From contig CALMVQ010000191.1 of NCBI GenBank assembly GCA_937873135.1, positions 23,260 through 87,259 of the forward strand: a stretch of DNA of 64,000 nucleotides, read 5' to 3'. This document shows, piece by piece, positions 54,756 through 62,831 of the stretch. The translations under genes were made by a program, and so were the position numbers. The stretch's first letter is position 1. Each line of letters opens with the position of its first letter. Source of the DNA: an uncultured Scytonema sp. Its GTDB lineage: Bacteria; Cyanobacteriota; Cyanobacteriia; Cyanobacteriales; Nostocaceae. Under the pieces are notes generated by a model, which saw only the letters and a list, made by a program, of their open reading frames with translations, was not told the origin of the DNA and did not search any database.

Positions 54756-55750
54756 CTCCCCATTTTTAAAATAGACATCAGTTTTCTTGAGCGAGGCCCG
54801 CGATACCGCTCGTATAGTAAAGAGTTAGGTATAATTTCCCTAAATACTTTCAAAAGCTTTAAAGAGATTTTATTATTTATTTTGATTTTTTTATCAATTA
54901 AGTAAACTGGTAAGGGAATTACTTTTATTAATCTTGTAAAATTCTCTTGCTCTTTTTGTCTAATAGCTTCATCTAAGTAAAATTCAAGTCCATTTACACA
55001 TAATTTATTTAAATCAGGATAATTTCTGGCTACATTTTCATAAAAGAAAATATAGTAGTTTTTCATGTAATCCCAACTATTAGTCCGATTTGACTGATGC
55101 TTTGTGTAATAAGCACCAATCATAGGAGTATAAATGAAATTTGCACCAGCCATTAAAATATCTATAGCAAAATATCTATCTCCTAATGCTTTAAGGTATT
55201 CAGGAAACTTTGTCTTAATAAAGATACTTTTATTCATCAACATAGCTTGCTGAAGAGCGGGATGAGGTGTATTTACGAGAAAATCTGGAATCAGTAAACG
55301 TTGAATTAGTTCTTGTGCAGTCAATGAACCAATAACGTTATCTTGATTGTCAACAATGTTTTGCTCACTATCAAAAGATACTCTTTGATAATCTGAATAA
55401 AAAACTATTTCGCTATTAATATTTTTTTCTAAGAAGCTCAATTGATATCTGATTTTATCTTCATGAATCCAATCATCCGCATCAAGGCATTGAATCCATT
55501 CACCTTGGGATTTTTTTAAACCAAAATTACGAGAAGAAGGGAGTCCACCATTCTCTTTATAATAATATTTTACTCGCGGATCTAGACTCATCAAGTATTC
55601 AGAAATTTGACGACTATTATCGGTTGAGCCATCATCAATAATTAGGCATTCAATATCGGTAAAAGTTTGTGATAGTACACTTTTAACCGAACGTTCAAGG
55701 TAGCGACCTTGGTTATAACAATTAACTATAATTGATACAGATGGAGACAT
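54740..55750 (-). CDS. Family 2 glycosyltransferase
   Basis: A 336-residue GT-A enzyme. VSIIVNCYNQGRYLERSVKSVL is followed by IECLIIDDGSTDNS, SRNFGLKKSQGEW and IQCLDADDWIHEDKI (DXD-like metal site). The C-terminal 100 residues are basic and helical (LIDKKIKINNKISLKLLKVF). It is the first gene of the - strand block. The DNA is markedly AT-rich. The stop codon lies within a TTTTTAC heptamer array, so the original C-terminus may have been altered by repeat expansion. Confidence 0.85.
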   Translation of the reverse strand: MSPSVSIIVNCYNQGRYLERSVKSVLSQTFTDIECLIIDDGSTDNSRQISEYLMSLDPRVKYYYKENGGLPSSRNFGLKKSQGEWIQCLDADDWIHEDKIRYQLSFLEKNINSEIVFYSDYQRVSFDSEQNIVDNQDNVIGSLTAQELIQRLLIPDFLVNTPHPALQQAMLMNKSIFIKTKFPEYLKALGDRYFAIDILMAGANFIYTPMIGAYYTKHQSNRTNSWDYMKNYYIFFYENVARNYPDLNKLCVNGLEFYLDEAIRQKEQENFTRLIKVIPLPVYLIDKKIKINNKISLKLLKVFREIIPNSLLYERYRGPRSRKLMSILKMGSRVKK

Positions 55751-56364
55751 TATAATTTATTCCTTTATTAGCTAAAAATATCTTTTATAGTTGAATGCTT
55801 ACATAAATCATTATTGAAATCATTAATGCACTATTAATCTAGTAATTTATGCTGATTTTTTTACATATAGTCACGATTAATTTGGCTATCTTTTGAATAT
55901 CTAAAGTCACCATCATTAAGTATGATATAAGTCAAAACTTTCTGGTATTGAAAACTCATTTTTTTTGATAAAATAATTCGATATACATTTTTTGAATAGC
56001 CAAACTCCAGTTAATTGTTGAGACTATTATACACAAGCATTAGGTTGTTCATATTTCTTTCTACTTCACGCAAATGCTAATAGTCATATTTACTCAGTTA
56101 TTTTGATTTATCGAACTTACGAGTATCTTTAAAAACACAAGAACAATATAAATTTAACTTTACATTTGCTGATATTCCAGAGAAATTTTACTGATAAATT
56201 CATATAGCTGTTATATAGTCATAATAAGAAGTCAGTGAAAATACGATTGAAGACGCTTGTTACTTTATGGATGTTTTAAGCTAAGATCAAGACATAGAAG
56301 TTCGTAAATGTCTGAACAGACTTGGACTTGGTATCTGTTTTATTTTATGGAGCAAGCACAGAAA
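55751..56364. other. AT-rich divergent intergenic region, no gene seen
   Basis: A very AT-rich stretch between the GT2 gene (-) and gloB (+). I find no open frame with coding character and no clear repeat. It must contain both promoters. Confidence 0.4.
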
Positions 56365-57135
56365 ATGCAGGTAATCCGTCTTGAGGCGCTCTCAGATAAT
56401 TACATCTTTTTGCTGCACGATTCAGAGCAAAACGTAGCCGCAGTCGTCGATCCAGCAGAAGCAGAGCCAGTTTTAAAAAAGCTTAAAGAATTAAAAGCAG
56501 AGTTAGTGGCGATTTTTAACACGCACCATCATCAAGATCATGTGGGTGGCAATAAGCAGTTGATACAACAATTTCCTCATGTCACAGTTTATGGTGGAGT
56601 AGAAGATCGAGGAAGGATTCCAGGACAACAGGTATTTCTGCAACAAGGCGATCGCGTCCCCTTTGCAGATCGAACAGGAGAAGTGTTTTTCGTTCCCGGA
56701 CATACGCGCGCTCACATTGCTTATTACTTTGCGCCAAAATCTGGAGAGAGAGGTGACTTATTCTGCGGCGACACTCTGTTTGCAGGTGGTTGTGGTCGTT
56801 TATTTGAAGGCACACCGTCGCAAATGGTAGATTCCCTGAGCAAACTTCGCTCTCTACCCGATGATACCCACGTCTGGTGCGCCCACGAATACACCCTAAA
56901 AAACTTACAATTTGCCGTCACCGTAGATTGTGACAACGCCGACCTACATAACCGCTATGATGAAGTGAAGGCACGTCGCAGTCGGGGAGAAGCTACCGTT
57001 CCCTCGTTACTGGGAGTGGAAAAGCGCACAAATCCCTTTTTCCGCTGGGAACAGCCAACTTTACAATTGGCCGTCAATAGTAATGATCCAGTGCAAACCT
57101 TTGCCCGTCTCCGGGGAATGAAAGATAAATTTTAG
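56365..57135 (+). CDS. gloB: Hydroxyacylglutathione hydrolase (glyoxalase II)
   Basis: A 256-residue metallo-beta-lactamase-fold enzyme. The start is set at the ATG at 56365, which has GGAG upstream and gives the usual [17 protein letters not shown] beginning. An upstream ATG at 56308 would add 19 atypical residues. The binuclear metal motif THHHQDH lies at 53-59, followed by [24 protein letters not shown] and CAHEYTLKN, the remaining ligands and glutathione-contact region. It hydrolyses S-lactoylglutathione to lactate and glutathione, the second step of methylglyoxal detoxification. It is monocistronic. Confidence 0.95.
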   Translation: MQVIRLEALSDNYIFLLHDSEQNVAAVVDPAEAEPVLKKLKELKAELVAIFNTHHHQDHVGGNKQLIQQFPHVTVYGGVEDRGRIPGQQVFLQQGDRVPFADRTGEVFFVPGHTRAHIAYYFAPKSGERGDLFCGDTLFAGGCGRLFEGTPSQMVDSLSKLRSLPDDTHVWCAHEYTLKNLQFAVTVDCDNADLHNRYDEVKARRSRGEATVPSLLGVEKRTNPFFRWEQPTLQLAVNSNDPVQTFARLRGMKDKF

Positions 57136-57636
57136 AAAGTTGAAGAGAAATTAATGCCGTGAAGGGAATGGAATAGGGCGATCGGCATTACTAGCAAGAT
57201 TGCCCGTTAGTCTGTAAAACATCTCGTGCAGAGGGGTGTGGTGGTCAGTTTGCAGTAAGCGAACAAGATATTTTCCACGTGTTAATTTTAGAATAGGATG
57301 TTGTACTTTTCTTGCTTTTCCTACTTTTTAAGGAAAAAGAGTTTTCCCTATTGAATTTTATGAAAACGGTTTAAGACCTTTAGGGCTTAGTCATTAAAAT
57401 TTTGGTGAATCATCAACGTGAATAATGCAATTTGTGATAGAGTAAAAAAGTCAGACAAGACATAAAAACCTACTTCTGGACTGGAAGAAAGTTACGGCTG
57501 AAATAACCGCCACGGAGAGATCAATACGCCTTTTACTGGCATTCGTGTTGAGCCTAGCAACCTGAGCAATCAGGATATTAAGGCAGCAATGTCTTAAGAA
57601 TCTCCGCTCATGATCGGACGGAGAGTGTCAAAATTA
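57136..57636. other. Intergenic region with TTTTCCTACTTTT motif and hairpin
   Basis: CTTTTCCTACTTTTTAAGG near 57314-57332 resembles the tandem TTTTCCTAC repeats upstream of gvpA at 60349-60376. GGAAAA and TTTTCC flank AGAG at about 57331-57346, forming a small hairpin. A short coding-like tract occurs at 57502-57597. Confidence 0.4.
57502..57597 (+). pseudogene. Possible gene remnant, 31 codons
   Basis: One frame bounded by TGA and TAA reads NNRHGEINTPFTGIRVEPSN and then LSNQDIKAAMS, which has protein-like composition but no start codon near its beginning. It may be the 3' end of a decayed gene or chance. There is no family match that I know. Confidence 0.2.
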
Positions 57637-58278
57637 CTACTTGACAGGGTGCATAATCACGCCCCGATTCAACATTCGAGACTCAAACTCTTGACGAAAA
57701 CCAGGTTGCTTGGGAACTCCCACAAACTGGATTGCCCCAGTTGATTCCATAAAAAACTGTAACCCAGATGATCGCTCTCCCGGCGCTAATTGAGATGAAA
57801 TTAAAGACTGATAACGCTCTGTCATCAGTAACAATCGCTGATTAGCCGATCCGCGCCAGAGTAAATCCGCGTGCTTTTCTTCAATGTAAACACCATCTAT
57901 CAGTAAATCGGTTCGCTGCAACAAATCTTGCTGTTCTGGTGTACCATACTGCTGTAGCTGCTCTAGGCGATAGCCTGTATAGCATACCACTCCCATATCT
58001 GCCTTCGCTCGAACTAAGTCTACCAACTCAGCCAACGCCTGAGCTTGCAGCATTGGTTCCCCTCCAGACAAAGTCATCCCTTCAATTCCAGGCTGCTCCA
58101 GTACCCAATCTGCTATTTGAGGCACTGTCACCAGTTCTCCTGCTGACTCATCCCAAGACTCAGGCACAATACAATTTTTGCAAGCGAACCTACAGCCCTG
58201 TACCCAGATTACAGCTCTTTGCCCCGGACCGAGTACGCTTACCGGGGATTGACGACTAAATAGGCGTAAAATTGGCAT
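57637..58278 (-). CDS. NrdG-like radical SAM activase
   Basis: A 213-residue radical SAM protein of the anaerobic ribonucleotide reductase activase type. The cluster cysteines are C29, C33 and C36 in GCRFACKNC (CX3CX2C). SGGEP at 71-75 binds SAM, and GVVCYTGYRLEQL follows. The fold length fits NrdG/4Fe-4S single-cluster proteins. No NrdD reductase is adjacent. It lies downstream of the gas-vesicle - strand genes, a neighbourhood that may be accidental. A palindrome separates it from the 90-residue gene. Confidence 0.8.
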   Translation of the reverse strand: MPILRLFSRQSPVSVLGPGQRAVIWVQGCRFACKNCIVPESWDESAGELVTVPQIADWVLEQPGIEGMTLSGGEPMLQAQALAELVDLVRAKADMGVVCYTGYRLEQLQQYGTPEQQDLLQRTDLLIDGVYIEEKHADLLWRGSANQRLLLMTERYQSLISSQLAPGERSSGLQFFMESTGAIQFVGVPKQPGFRQEFESRMLNRGVIMHPVK

Positions 58279-58307
58279 TGCTTCAAGATCTGACCCAATA
58301 TATTTAG

Positions 58308-58327
58308 AGACGCGCCATGGCGCGTCT
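58308..58327. repeat. AGACGCGCCATGGCGCGTCT palindrome
   Basis: A perfect 20-base palindrome of the GAGACGCGCCATGGCGCGTC type frequent in Nostoc-like genomes. It lies between the radical SAM gene and the 90-residue gene and could reduce read-through. Confidence 0.8.
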
Positions 58328-58403
58328 TTACAGGGACTTGTGACAATTTAAAATCCCCTGATCCGATTTAACTAGAACAGACGCGCTCCATGATGGCTCT
58401 GTT

Positions 58404-58676
58404 CTAGTAACGACGCATCTCGGCAAGGTATTTGTAATAGTAACGCAAATATTCCTGGCGCGATTCTTGAGAACGACGTTTGTGATCTGCATAAATGCTC
58501 TTGCGTTGATTTTCAAGATCGCGAATCCGATTATGTTGATCTTTGAGAAACTCGCGTTGATACCTGAGAAACTCGCCGTGCCATTCAAGAAAGCGACGTT
58601 CGCCATCCCGGACAAGCATTTGACGATAATGCTCGCTGTCAAGCTTATCTACTGGGATATCATCAAGATTCGCCAT
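58404..58676 (-). CDS. Small charged helical protein near gas-vesicle genes
   Basis: A 90-residue protein with AAGAGG about eight bases before the ATG, so it is very probably translated. After a short start (ANLDDIPVDKLDSEHYRQ) it is a continuous highly charged helix (FLEWHGEFLRYQREFLKDQH, RRSQESRQEYLRYYYKYLAE), rich in Arg, Glu, Gln and Tyr. I do not recognise the family. It lies downstream of gvpA-gvpN in the same direction, where other cyanobacteria often have gvpC (a helical coat protein). A structural or scaffold role in gas vesicles is conceivable but not shown: GvpC's 33-residue repeats are not visible. Confidence 0.65.
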   Translation of the reverse strand: MANLDDIPVDKLDSEHYRQMLVRDGERRFLEWHGEFLRYQREFLKDQHNRIRDLENQRKSIYADHKRRSQESRQEYLRYYYKYLAEMRRY

Positions 58677-58706
58677 AACTAAAACCTCTTGGGTTAGATC
58701 AAATTA

Positions 58707-58895
58707 TCAGTGTCTTTTCCATTGTTGCAGGAGCCATTCCCTGCGGGCAACACTTGCCAGCATTTCTGCTGATGCACCGATCTGACGTGCGCGATCGCTC
58801 CTTGACAAGTCCAAACCGCTCAAAGTTTGGCACGCTCGGAAACTAGGTATCATTCTACCAGTACGAATTTGCCGTATTGTGCGAACAAGGATCAC
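58707..58895 (-). CDS. Small ORF immediately after gvpN, unknown
   Basis: A possible 62-residue protein whose GTG start abuts the gvpN stop codon (TAAGTG). The second half (SDRARQIGASAEMLASVARR) is helical and basic. A HIP1-type GCGATCGC site lies inside. It could be a translationally coupled gas-vesicle accessory gene or the decayed rest of one. An internal ATG 14 codons in is an alternative start. No family is recognised. Confidence 0.4.
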   Translation of the reverse strand: MILVRTIRQIRTGRMIPSFRACQTLSGLDLSRSDRARQIGASAEMLASVARREWLLQQWKRH

Positions 58896-59819
58896 TTATT
58901 TACCCTCCATACGTCGTTTAGAAGATTTTGAAACTGACGAAACTTCTCGCAACAGTTCGTTAAGAATCGAGATGGCATCACTCTGAGAGAGTTTGGAACG
59001 CGACAGCAGGACATCCGCACAGATATCTCGAAAGTCGCTGTTAGTAAGCACAACAGGAACATTACTGCTATGACATACCTTAGCAACAATCAAACACGCC
59101 CGCAAACCGGAGGACTTTTCCGATGTATGTGTACGCTCCCGAAACTTCTTAACCAGCTGCACAATCACTGAGGCATCTGCTCGTGTCAAACCTGATTTTT
59201 GGACAATAATCTCCTCTTGAGTCAGTTCGTCTGGCTCTGGAATATCAATCGTTACCAAGCGATCCATCAGTGCATCCTGAGTTTCATGAACTCCGCAATA
59301 CTCCTGTGGATTAGAGGTAAAGATGACTCGGAACTGGGGATGAACACGAATATATTCCTGTTGCTGAGAAGCTGCAGGTAGCACCAGTAGCTTTTCCTCT
59401 AGCACCGAGAGCAGCACATTATTCACCTCAGGACGGGAACGATTGAACTCATCGTAAACTAAGGTAAAGCCCTCGCGGCAGGCAGTCGTTAGGCGGGCAT
59501 CGCTCCAAGTGGAGCGGAATTCATCTTCCAGCTTGACAACAGTGTGGATAAAATTATCAACAACTTTCTTGCGGTTGTAGCCTCGTTGGTTACCAATTAG
59601 ATCGGAGGACTTGTACTCATCATCTCCAAACATTAGTAAAATCGGACGCTCCAGAAGATTCGCCAAATGTATTGCCAGTGTCGTTTTGCCAGTTCCTGCC
59701 GGACCTCGCAGGTGAACTGAGAAGCCAGCTTGAAGATAGCGCAGGGCACGCTGCGTTAGACGATTGATTGTCGGTGTCTCGACAAAATTCTGGGAGTTAG
59801 CTTGCAGAACTGTAGTCAT
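58896..59819 (-). CDS. gvpN: Gas vesicle protein GvpN, AAA+ ATPase
   Basis: A 307-residue MoxR-like AAA+ protein. Walker A is GPAGTGKTT (39-47), Walker B LVYDEFNR (120-127), and sensor-1 follows in [22 protein letters not shown] with an arginine finger region in [10 protein letters not shown]. GvpN is an accessory factor needed for full enlargement of gas vesicles, probably remodelling the growing shell with ATP. It lies 87 bases downstream of gvpA, separated by a hairpin. The usual cyanobacterial gvpC between them is absent. The C-terminal 35 residues are basic and variable. Confidence 0.93.
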   Translation of the reverse strand: MTTVLQANSQNFVETPTINRLTQRALRYLQAGFSVHLRGPAGTGKTTLAIHLANLLERPILLMFGDDEYKSSDLIGNQRGYNRKKVVDNFIHTVVKLEDEFRSTWSDARLTTACREGFTLVYDEFNRSRPEVNNVLLSVLEEKLLVLPAASQQQEYIRVHPQFRVIFTSNPQEYCGVHETQDALMDRLVTIDIPEPDELTQEEIIVQKSGLTRADASVIVQLVKKFRERTHTSEKSSGLRACLIVAKVCHSSNVPVVLTNSDFRDICADVLLSRSKLSQSDAISILNELLREVSSVSKSSKRRMEGK

Positions 59820-59851
59820 AGTTAATTGCTTTGCATCAAATTACTATAAAC

Positions 59852-59879
59852 ACCTGCTGTTGCCGTGCAACCAGCAGGT
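59852..59879 (-). terminator. Hairpin between gvpA and gvpN
   Basis: ACCTGCTG with TTGC pairs with GCAA and CAGCAGGT, leaving a one-base bulge and a 3-base loop. On the gvp (-) strand it lies 28 bases after gvpA and is followed by an AT-rich tail. Such hairpins give abundant monocistronic gvpA message with limited read-through to gvpN (known arrangement in other cyanobacteria; role here inferred). Confidence 0.65.
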
Positions 59880-59906
59880 TGATTAGACTAGATGCACTGC
59901 AACCCT

Positions 59907-60125
59907 TTATACGGCAGGTACAGCAGCTTGAGCAGTCAAGCCCACAGCTTCAGCATACTTCAAATAGGTTTCTACTGATGCGATCACAATCCGTGCTTCT
60001 ATTGCTAAAAGTTCAATTCCCACAAGGGATACCCGTACCCACAAATCGATTACTACACCCTTATCAAGAATGCGATCAATTACTTCCGCCAGACTAGAAG
60101 ATGAGTTTACTTTTTCAACTGCCAT
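59907..60125 (-). CDS. gvpA: Major gas vesicle structural protein GvpA
   Basis: A 72-residue protein from the ATG at 60125. The longer reading to 60161 adds 12 residues unknown in the family, and AAGAGA precedes this ATG. The sequence is the classic cyanobacterial Gvp[20 protein letters not shown], then [20 protein letters not shown] and [15 protein letters not shown]. The residue before W is Leu where many cyanobacteria have Ala, and the tail AAVPAV is one residue longer. GvpA assembles as low-pitch helical ribs forming the gas-permeable shell that provides buoyancy. Only one copy is visible. Confidence 0.96.
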   Translation of the reverse strand: MAVEKVNSSSSLAEVIDRILDKGVVIDLWVRVSLVGIELLAIEARIVIASVETYLKYAEAVGLTAQAAVPAV

Positions 60126-60799
60126 GATTATTTCTCTTGAATGTAGATAAATCTGTACCACCTGAGCGGTGACAGATTTGATTATGAATTACCTCATCTT
60201 AATACCAAAATAAATTTTTTTACATCCAAATATTATATTTATTTCTACTTTTAAGTAGTACAAAATAAATGTTCTTCGTTAACCGTTGGTAGCTACGCAG
60301 TCCATATTAAGGGCAAAAGAAAAAGAGGGTTTTCTTAATTCTGCTGATTTTTCCTACTTTTCCTACTTTTCCTACTTGTTTGCGAAAAAGTTCTTTATGA
60401 TTTCTAATGAATTGTCAAGCTTTTTAATGAAAAGTAATAAATTTTAATATACACAAAAGACTAGAACCGATTTATTATCAAAAGACTAGTTACGTCACGG
60501 CGTAAATAGAGCAACCATTTAAAATCCCTAAAAAGCATATTCCATAATACTTTTGAATGAGTGACTTTTGAATGAGTGACTTTTGACGAACGCCTTGCGG
60601 TACTAGGTGGTAGCCAAACCAAACCCCAGCATTAACTATTTGGAAGGAAAAATTTTCCCAGTTCCTTTCAAATGAATTGTAAATAAGGCTGTTATGCTGG
60701 ATATAGAAGGGGATGTATAATGAAAAAAAAGAAAAAATTTGTGTAGTATCATATAAGTATAGAATTGTCAAATACTTTTATTAAAGAGTTGAACCAATA
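60126..60799. promoter_or_regulatory. Divergent gvpA / gvpJ intergenic regulatory region
   Basis: A 674-base AT-rich gap that must carry both promoters of the gas-vesicle operons. It contains three to four tandem TTTTCCTAC units at about 60349-60376 and a duplicated 15-base unit CTTTTGAATGAGTGA at 60550-60564 and 60565-60579. No conserved -10/-35 pair can be assigned with confidence by eye. The minus-strand frame inside it (60490-60771) shows no coding character. Confidence 0.5.
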
Positions 60800-61252
60800 G
60801 TGACTTCTCAGCCAATAGTGCCAAAAAGTTCATCTTCCAATGCGGGTCGAACAATAGCAACATCTACCCAAGGCTCAACTTTAGCGGATATTCTTGAACG
60901 AGTTTTGGATAAGGGAATTGTAATTGCAGGCGATATATCTGTTTCTGTCGCCTCTACCGAACTCCTGAATATCCGAATTCGTTTGTTGATTTCCTCAGTT
61001 GATAAAGCGCGGGAGATGGGGATAAATTGGTGGGAGAACGATCCTTATCTCAGTAGTAAAGCACAGACTTTAATCGATGAAAATCACCAACTTCAAGAAC
61101 GGTTGCAAAGTTTAGAAGCCGAGATGCGATCGCTCAAAGCTTTAGCTAGCAGTCAAACAGATTTTGGTTCCCAGCAGTTGCAAAATCCATATTCCATGCC
61201 GAAAAAGCCTCTCTCCACGGAAGAGGATACTAACCATCCAAATGAAACGTGA
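60800..61252 (+). CDS. gvpJ: Gas vesicle protein GvpJ
   Basis: A 150-residue member of the GvpA/J/M family. The GvpA-like core is GSTLADILERVLDKGIVIAG, then DISVSVASTELLNIRIRLLI and SSVDKAREMGINWW. It is followed by a polar coiled-coil tail (LIDENHQLQERLQSLEAEMR), which GvpA lacks. The N-terminal 25 residues are Ser/Thr-rich. The start is GTG at 60800, with AAAGAG upstream. GvpJ is a minor component proposed to help nucleate or shape the conical ends. It is the first gene of the + strand accessory operon and lies 12 bases before gvpK. Confidence 0.88.
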   Translation: MTSQPIVPKSSSSNAGRTIATSTQGSTLADILERVLDKGIVIAGDISVSVASTELLNIRIRLLISSVDKAREMGINWWENDPYLSSKAQTLIDENHQLQERLQSLEAEMRSLKALASSQTDFGSQQLQNPYSMPKKPLSTEEDTNHPNET

Positions 61253-61264
61253 AAAAGTGGCATT

Positions 61265-61738
61265 ATGGCATTAGTTGGCATATCCTCTGATAACTCCTCT
61301 GAAATAGAGCCTAATATTAACAAATTAAATAGTCAGGCGGGGTTGGCTTCTTTACTGTTAACAGTGGTGGAATTAGTTCGCCAGTTAATGGAAGCACAAG
61401 TCATTCGCCGCATGGAAGAAAAAGTTCTCAGCGAGTCAGACTTAGACAGCGCAGCAGAAAGTCTCCAAAAGCTGGAAGAACAAGTGCTGCGCTTATGCGA
61501 AATTTTTGAAATTGATCCAGCCGATTTGAATGTGAATCTAGGAGAATTCGGCACTTTATTACCACAACCTGGAAGTTACTATCCGGGTGAAACTAGCAAC
61601 AATCCTTCTATATTAGAACTGCTAGATAGACTGTTAAATATTGGAGTTGTCGTACATGGTGATGTTGATTTAGGTTTGGGTAACCTGAATTTGATTCATG
61701 CGAAGCTACGGCTGGTCTTGACATCAAAGTCGGTATAA
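61265..61738 (+). CDS. gvpK: Gas vesicle protein GvpK with GvpA-like C-terminal segment
   Basis: A 157-residue protein. Residues 22-100 match GvpK: SQAGLASLLLTVVELVRQLM, RRMEEKVLSESDLDSAAESL and LCEIFEIDPADLNVNLGEFG. Non-cyanobacterial GvpK proteins generally end soon after that. Here residues 114-157 add PSILELLDRLLNIGVVVHGD and VDLGLGNLNLIHAKLRLVL, which parallel GvpA ([16 protein letters not shown]...ARIVIAS). This fused GvpA-like segment could insert into or bind the GvpA shell (inference). It is required for vesicle assembly in other organisms. Confidence 0.9.
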   Translation: MALVGISSDNSSEIEPNINKLNSQAGLASLLLTVVELVRQLMEAQVIRRMEEKVLSESDLDSAAESLQKLEEQVLRLCEIFEIDPADLNVNLGEFGTLLPQPGSYYPGETSNNPSILELLDRLLNIGVVVHGDVDLGLGNLNLIHAKLRLVLTSKSV

Positions 61739-61760
61739 ATATTATATATGGTAGATTTTT

Positions 61761-62495
61761 ATGAATAATGGTCTTTATCTTTACGGCATTTTACCCGCAC
61801 CTATTCCCGAAAAAGTCGTACTTGAAGGACTAGATAAACAACCAGTACAGAGCTACAGTATTGACGGGTTCAACTTTTTATACTCTACAGCTAAGCAAGA
61901 AAAATATCTGACTTCCAGACGTAATTTATTGTGCCATGAAAAAGTTTTGGAAGACGCGATGACTGAGGGATTCCGCAGCCTACTACCTCTCCGCTTTGGA
62001 ATGGTAGTAAAAACCTGGGAAACGGTGAGCGAGCAATTGACTAGTCCTTATAAGGAAAAACTAGAAGAATTATTTCAAAAATTGGAGGGACGCAGAGAAG
62101 TTAGTGTTAAGGTTGTTTGGAATAGCAAGTCGGAGATGCAAGCTTTACTAGAGTCAAATGTCAGCTTGAAAAAAAAGCGAGATGCGATGTCAGGTAAAGC
62201 TTTAAGTCAATCGGAAATAATAGAAATTGGCAAGTTGATTGAAAATGGTTTGCAACTTCGGAAGGAAGCAGTAATTGATGTTTTTCGCGACAAATTGAAT
62301 GCTTTGGCAGATGAATTTGTGGAAAACGATACGATGACTGAAGAAATGATTTATAATGCGGCTTATTTGATTCCTTGGGAAAGTGAATCTAACTTTAGCG
62401 ACACAGTTGAAGCTATCGACCAAAAGTTTGGCGATCGCCTGAGAATTCGCTACAACAATTTTACAGCACCTTATACATTTGCCCAGCTTTCTTAA
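61761..62495 (+). CDS. gvpF: Gas vesicle protein GvpF/GvpL
   Basis: A 244-residue protein of the GvpL/GvpF family. It opens LYLYGILPAPIPEKV, has LYSTAKQEKYLTSRRNLLCHEKVL, then the hallmark FRSLLPLRFGMVVKTWE. The second half carries a long helix and ends YNAAYLIPWESESNFSDTVE and RIRYNNFTAPYTFAQL, as in GvpF. GvpF binds GvpA monomers and is thought to prevent premature aggregation or start nucleation. The gene lies between gvpK (22 bases) and gvpG (14 bases), consistent with one operon. Confidence 0.92.
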   Translation: MNNGLYLYGILPAPIPEKVVLEGLDKQPVQSYSIDGFNFLYSTAKQEKYLTSRRNLLCHEKVLEDAMTEGFRSLLPLRFGMVVKTWETVSEQLTSPYKEKLEELFQKLEGRREVSVKVVWNSKSEMQALLESNVSLKKKRDAMSGKALSQSEIIEIGKLIENGLQLRKEAVIDVFRDKLNALADEFVENDTMTEEMIYNAAYLIPWESESNFSDTVEAIDQKFGDRLRIRYNNFTAPYTFAQLS

Positions 62496-62509
62496 GATTA
62501 ACTTACGTT

Positions 62510-62752
62510 ATGTTTCTCGAACTATTAACCTTTCCGATTTCCGGACCACTTGGCGGAATAATTTGGATAGCAGAACAACTTCAAGAGCGTGCTAATGCTG
62601 AATTAGATGATGCTCAAAATTTGCAAAAACAGTTATTAGCTTTGCAGTTAGCTTTTGATTTAGGAGATATTTCCGAAGAAGATTTTGAAATTCAAGAAGA
62701 AGAACTTTTGCTGAAAATTCTAGCTCAGGAAGAAGCAGAAGAAACTGAATGA
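62510..62752 (+). CDS. gvpG: Gas vesicle protein GvpG
   Basis: An 80-residue acidic, helical protein with the conserved GvpG opening FLELLTFPISGPLGGIIWIAEQL followed by the glutamate-rich coil (ISEEDFEIQEEELLLKIL). Typical GvpG length is 75-90 residues. It acts with GvpF and related proteins as an assembly factor. It is the last gene of the + strand operon, followed by an imperfect hairpin shared with the convergent gvpV-like gene. Confidence 0.88.
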   Translation: MFLELLTFPISGPLGGIIWIAEQLQERANAELDDAQNLQKQLLALQLAFDLGDISEEDFEIQEEELLLKILAQEEAEETE

Positions 62753-62788
62753 AATGATTTGTGAAGTCGAAATCTTCCATTAAGACTG

Positions 62789-62822
62789 TCATTTATCATT
62801 TGTTACAATAAATGACAAATGA
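62789..62822. terminator. Imperfect hairpin between convergent gvpG and gvpV-like genes
   Basis: TCATTTATCATTTGT (62789-62803) and the complement of ATAAATGACAAATGA (62808-62822) match at 13 of 15 positions, so a bidirectional terminator is plausible. Confidence 0.4.
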
Positions 62823-62831
62823 GCATAAATA

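Noticed and set aside
58404..58676. Calling the 90-residue protein GvpC
   Set aside because: The 33-residue GvpC repeat pattern is not visible; only general helical, charged character and location agree.
60490..60771. 93-residue minus-strand ORF between gvpA and gvpJ
   Set aside because: Lies in the divergent promoter region and spans tandem repeats (the QKSLIQKSLIQK stretch is repeat-encoded); no coding character.
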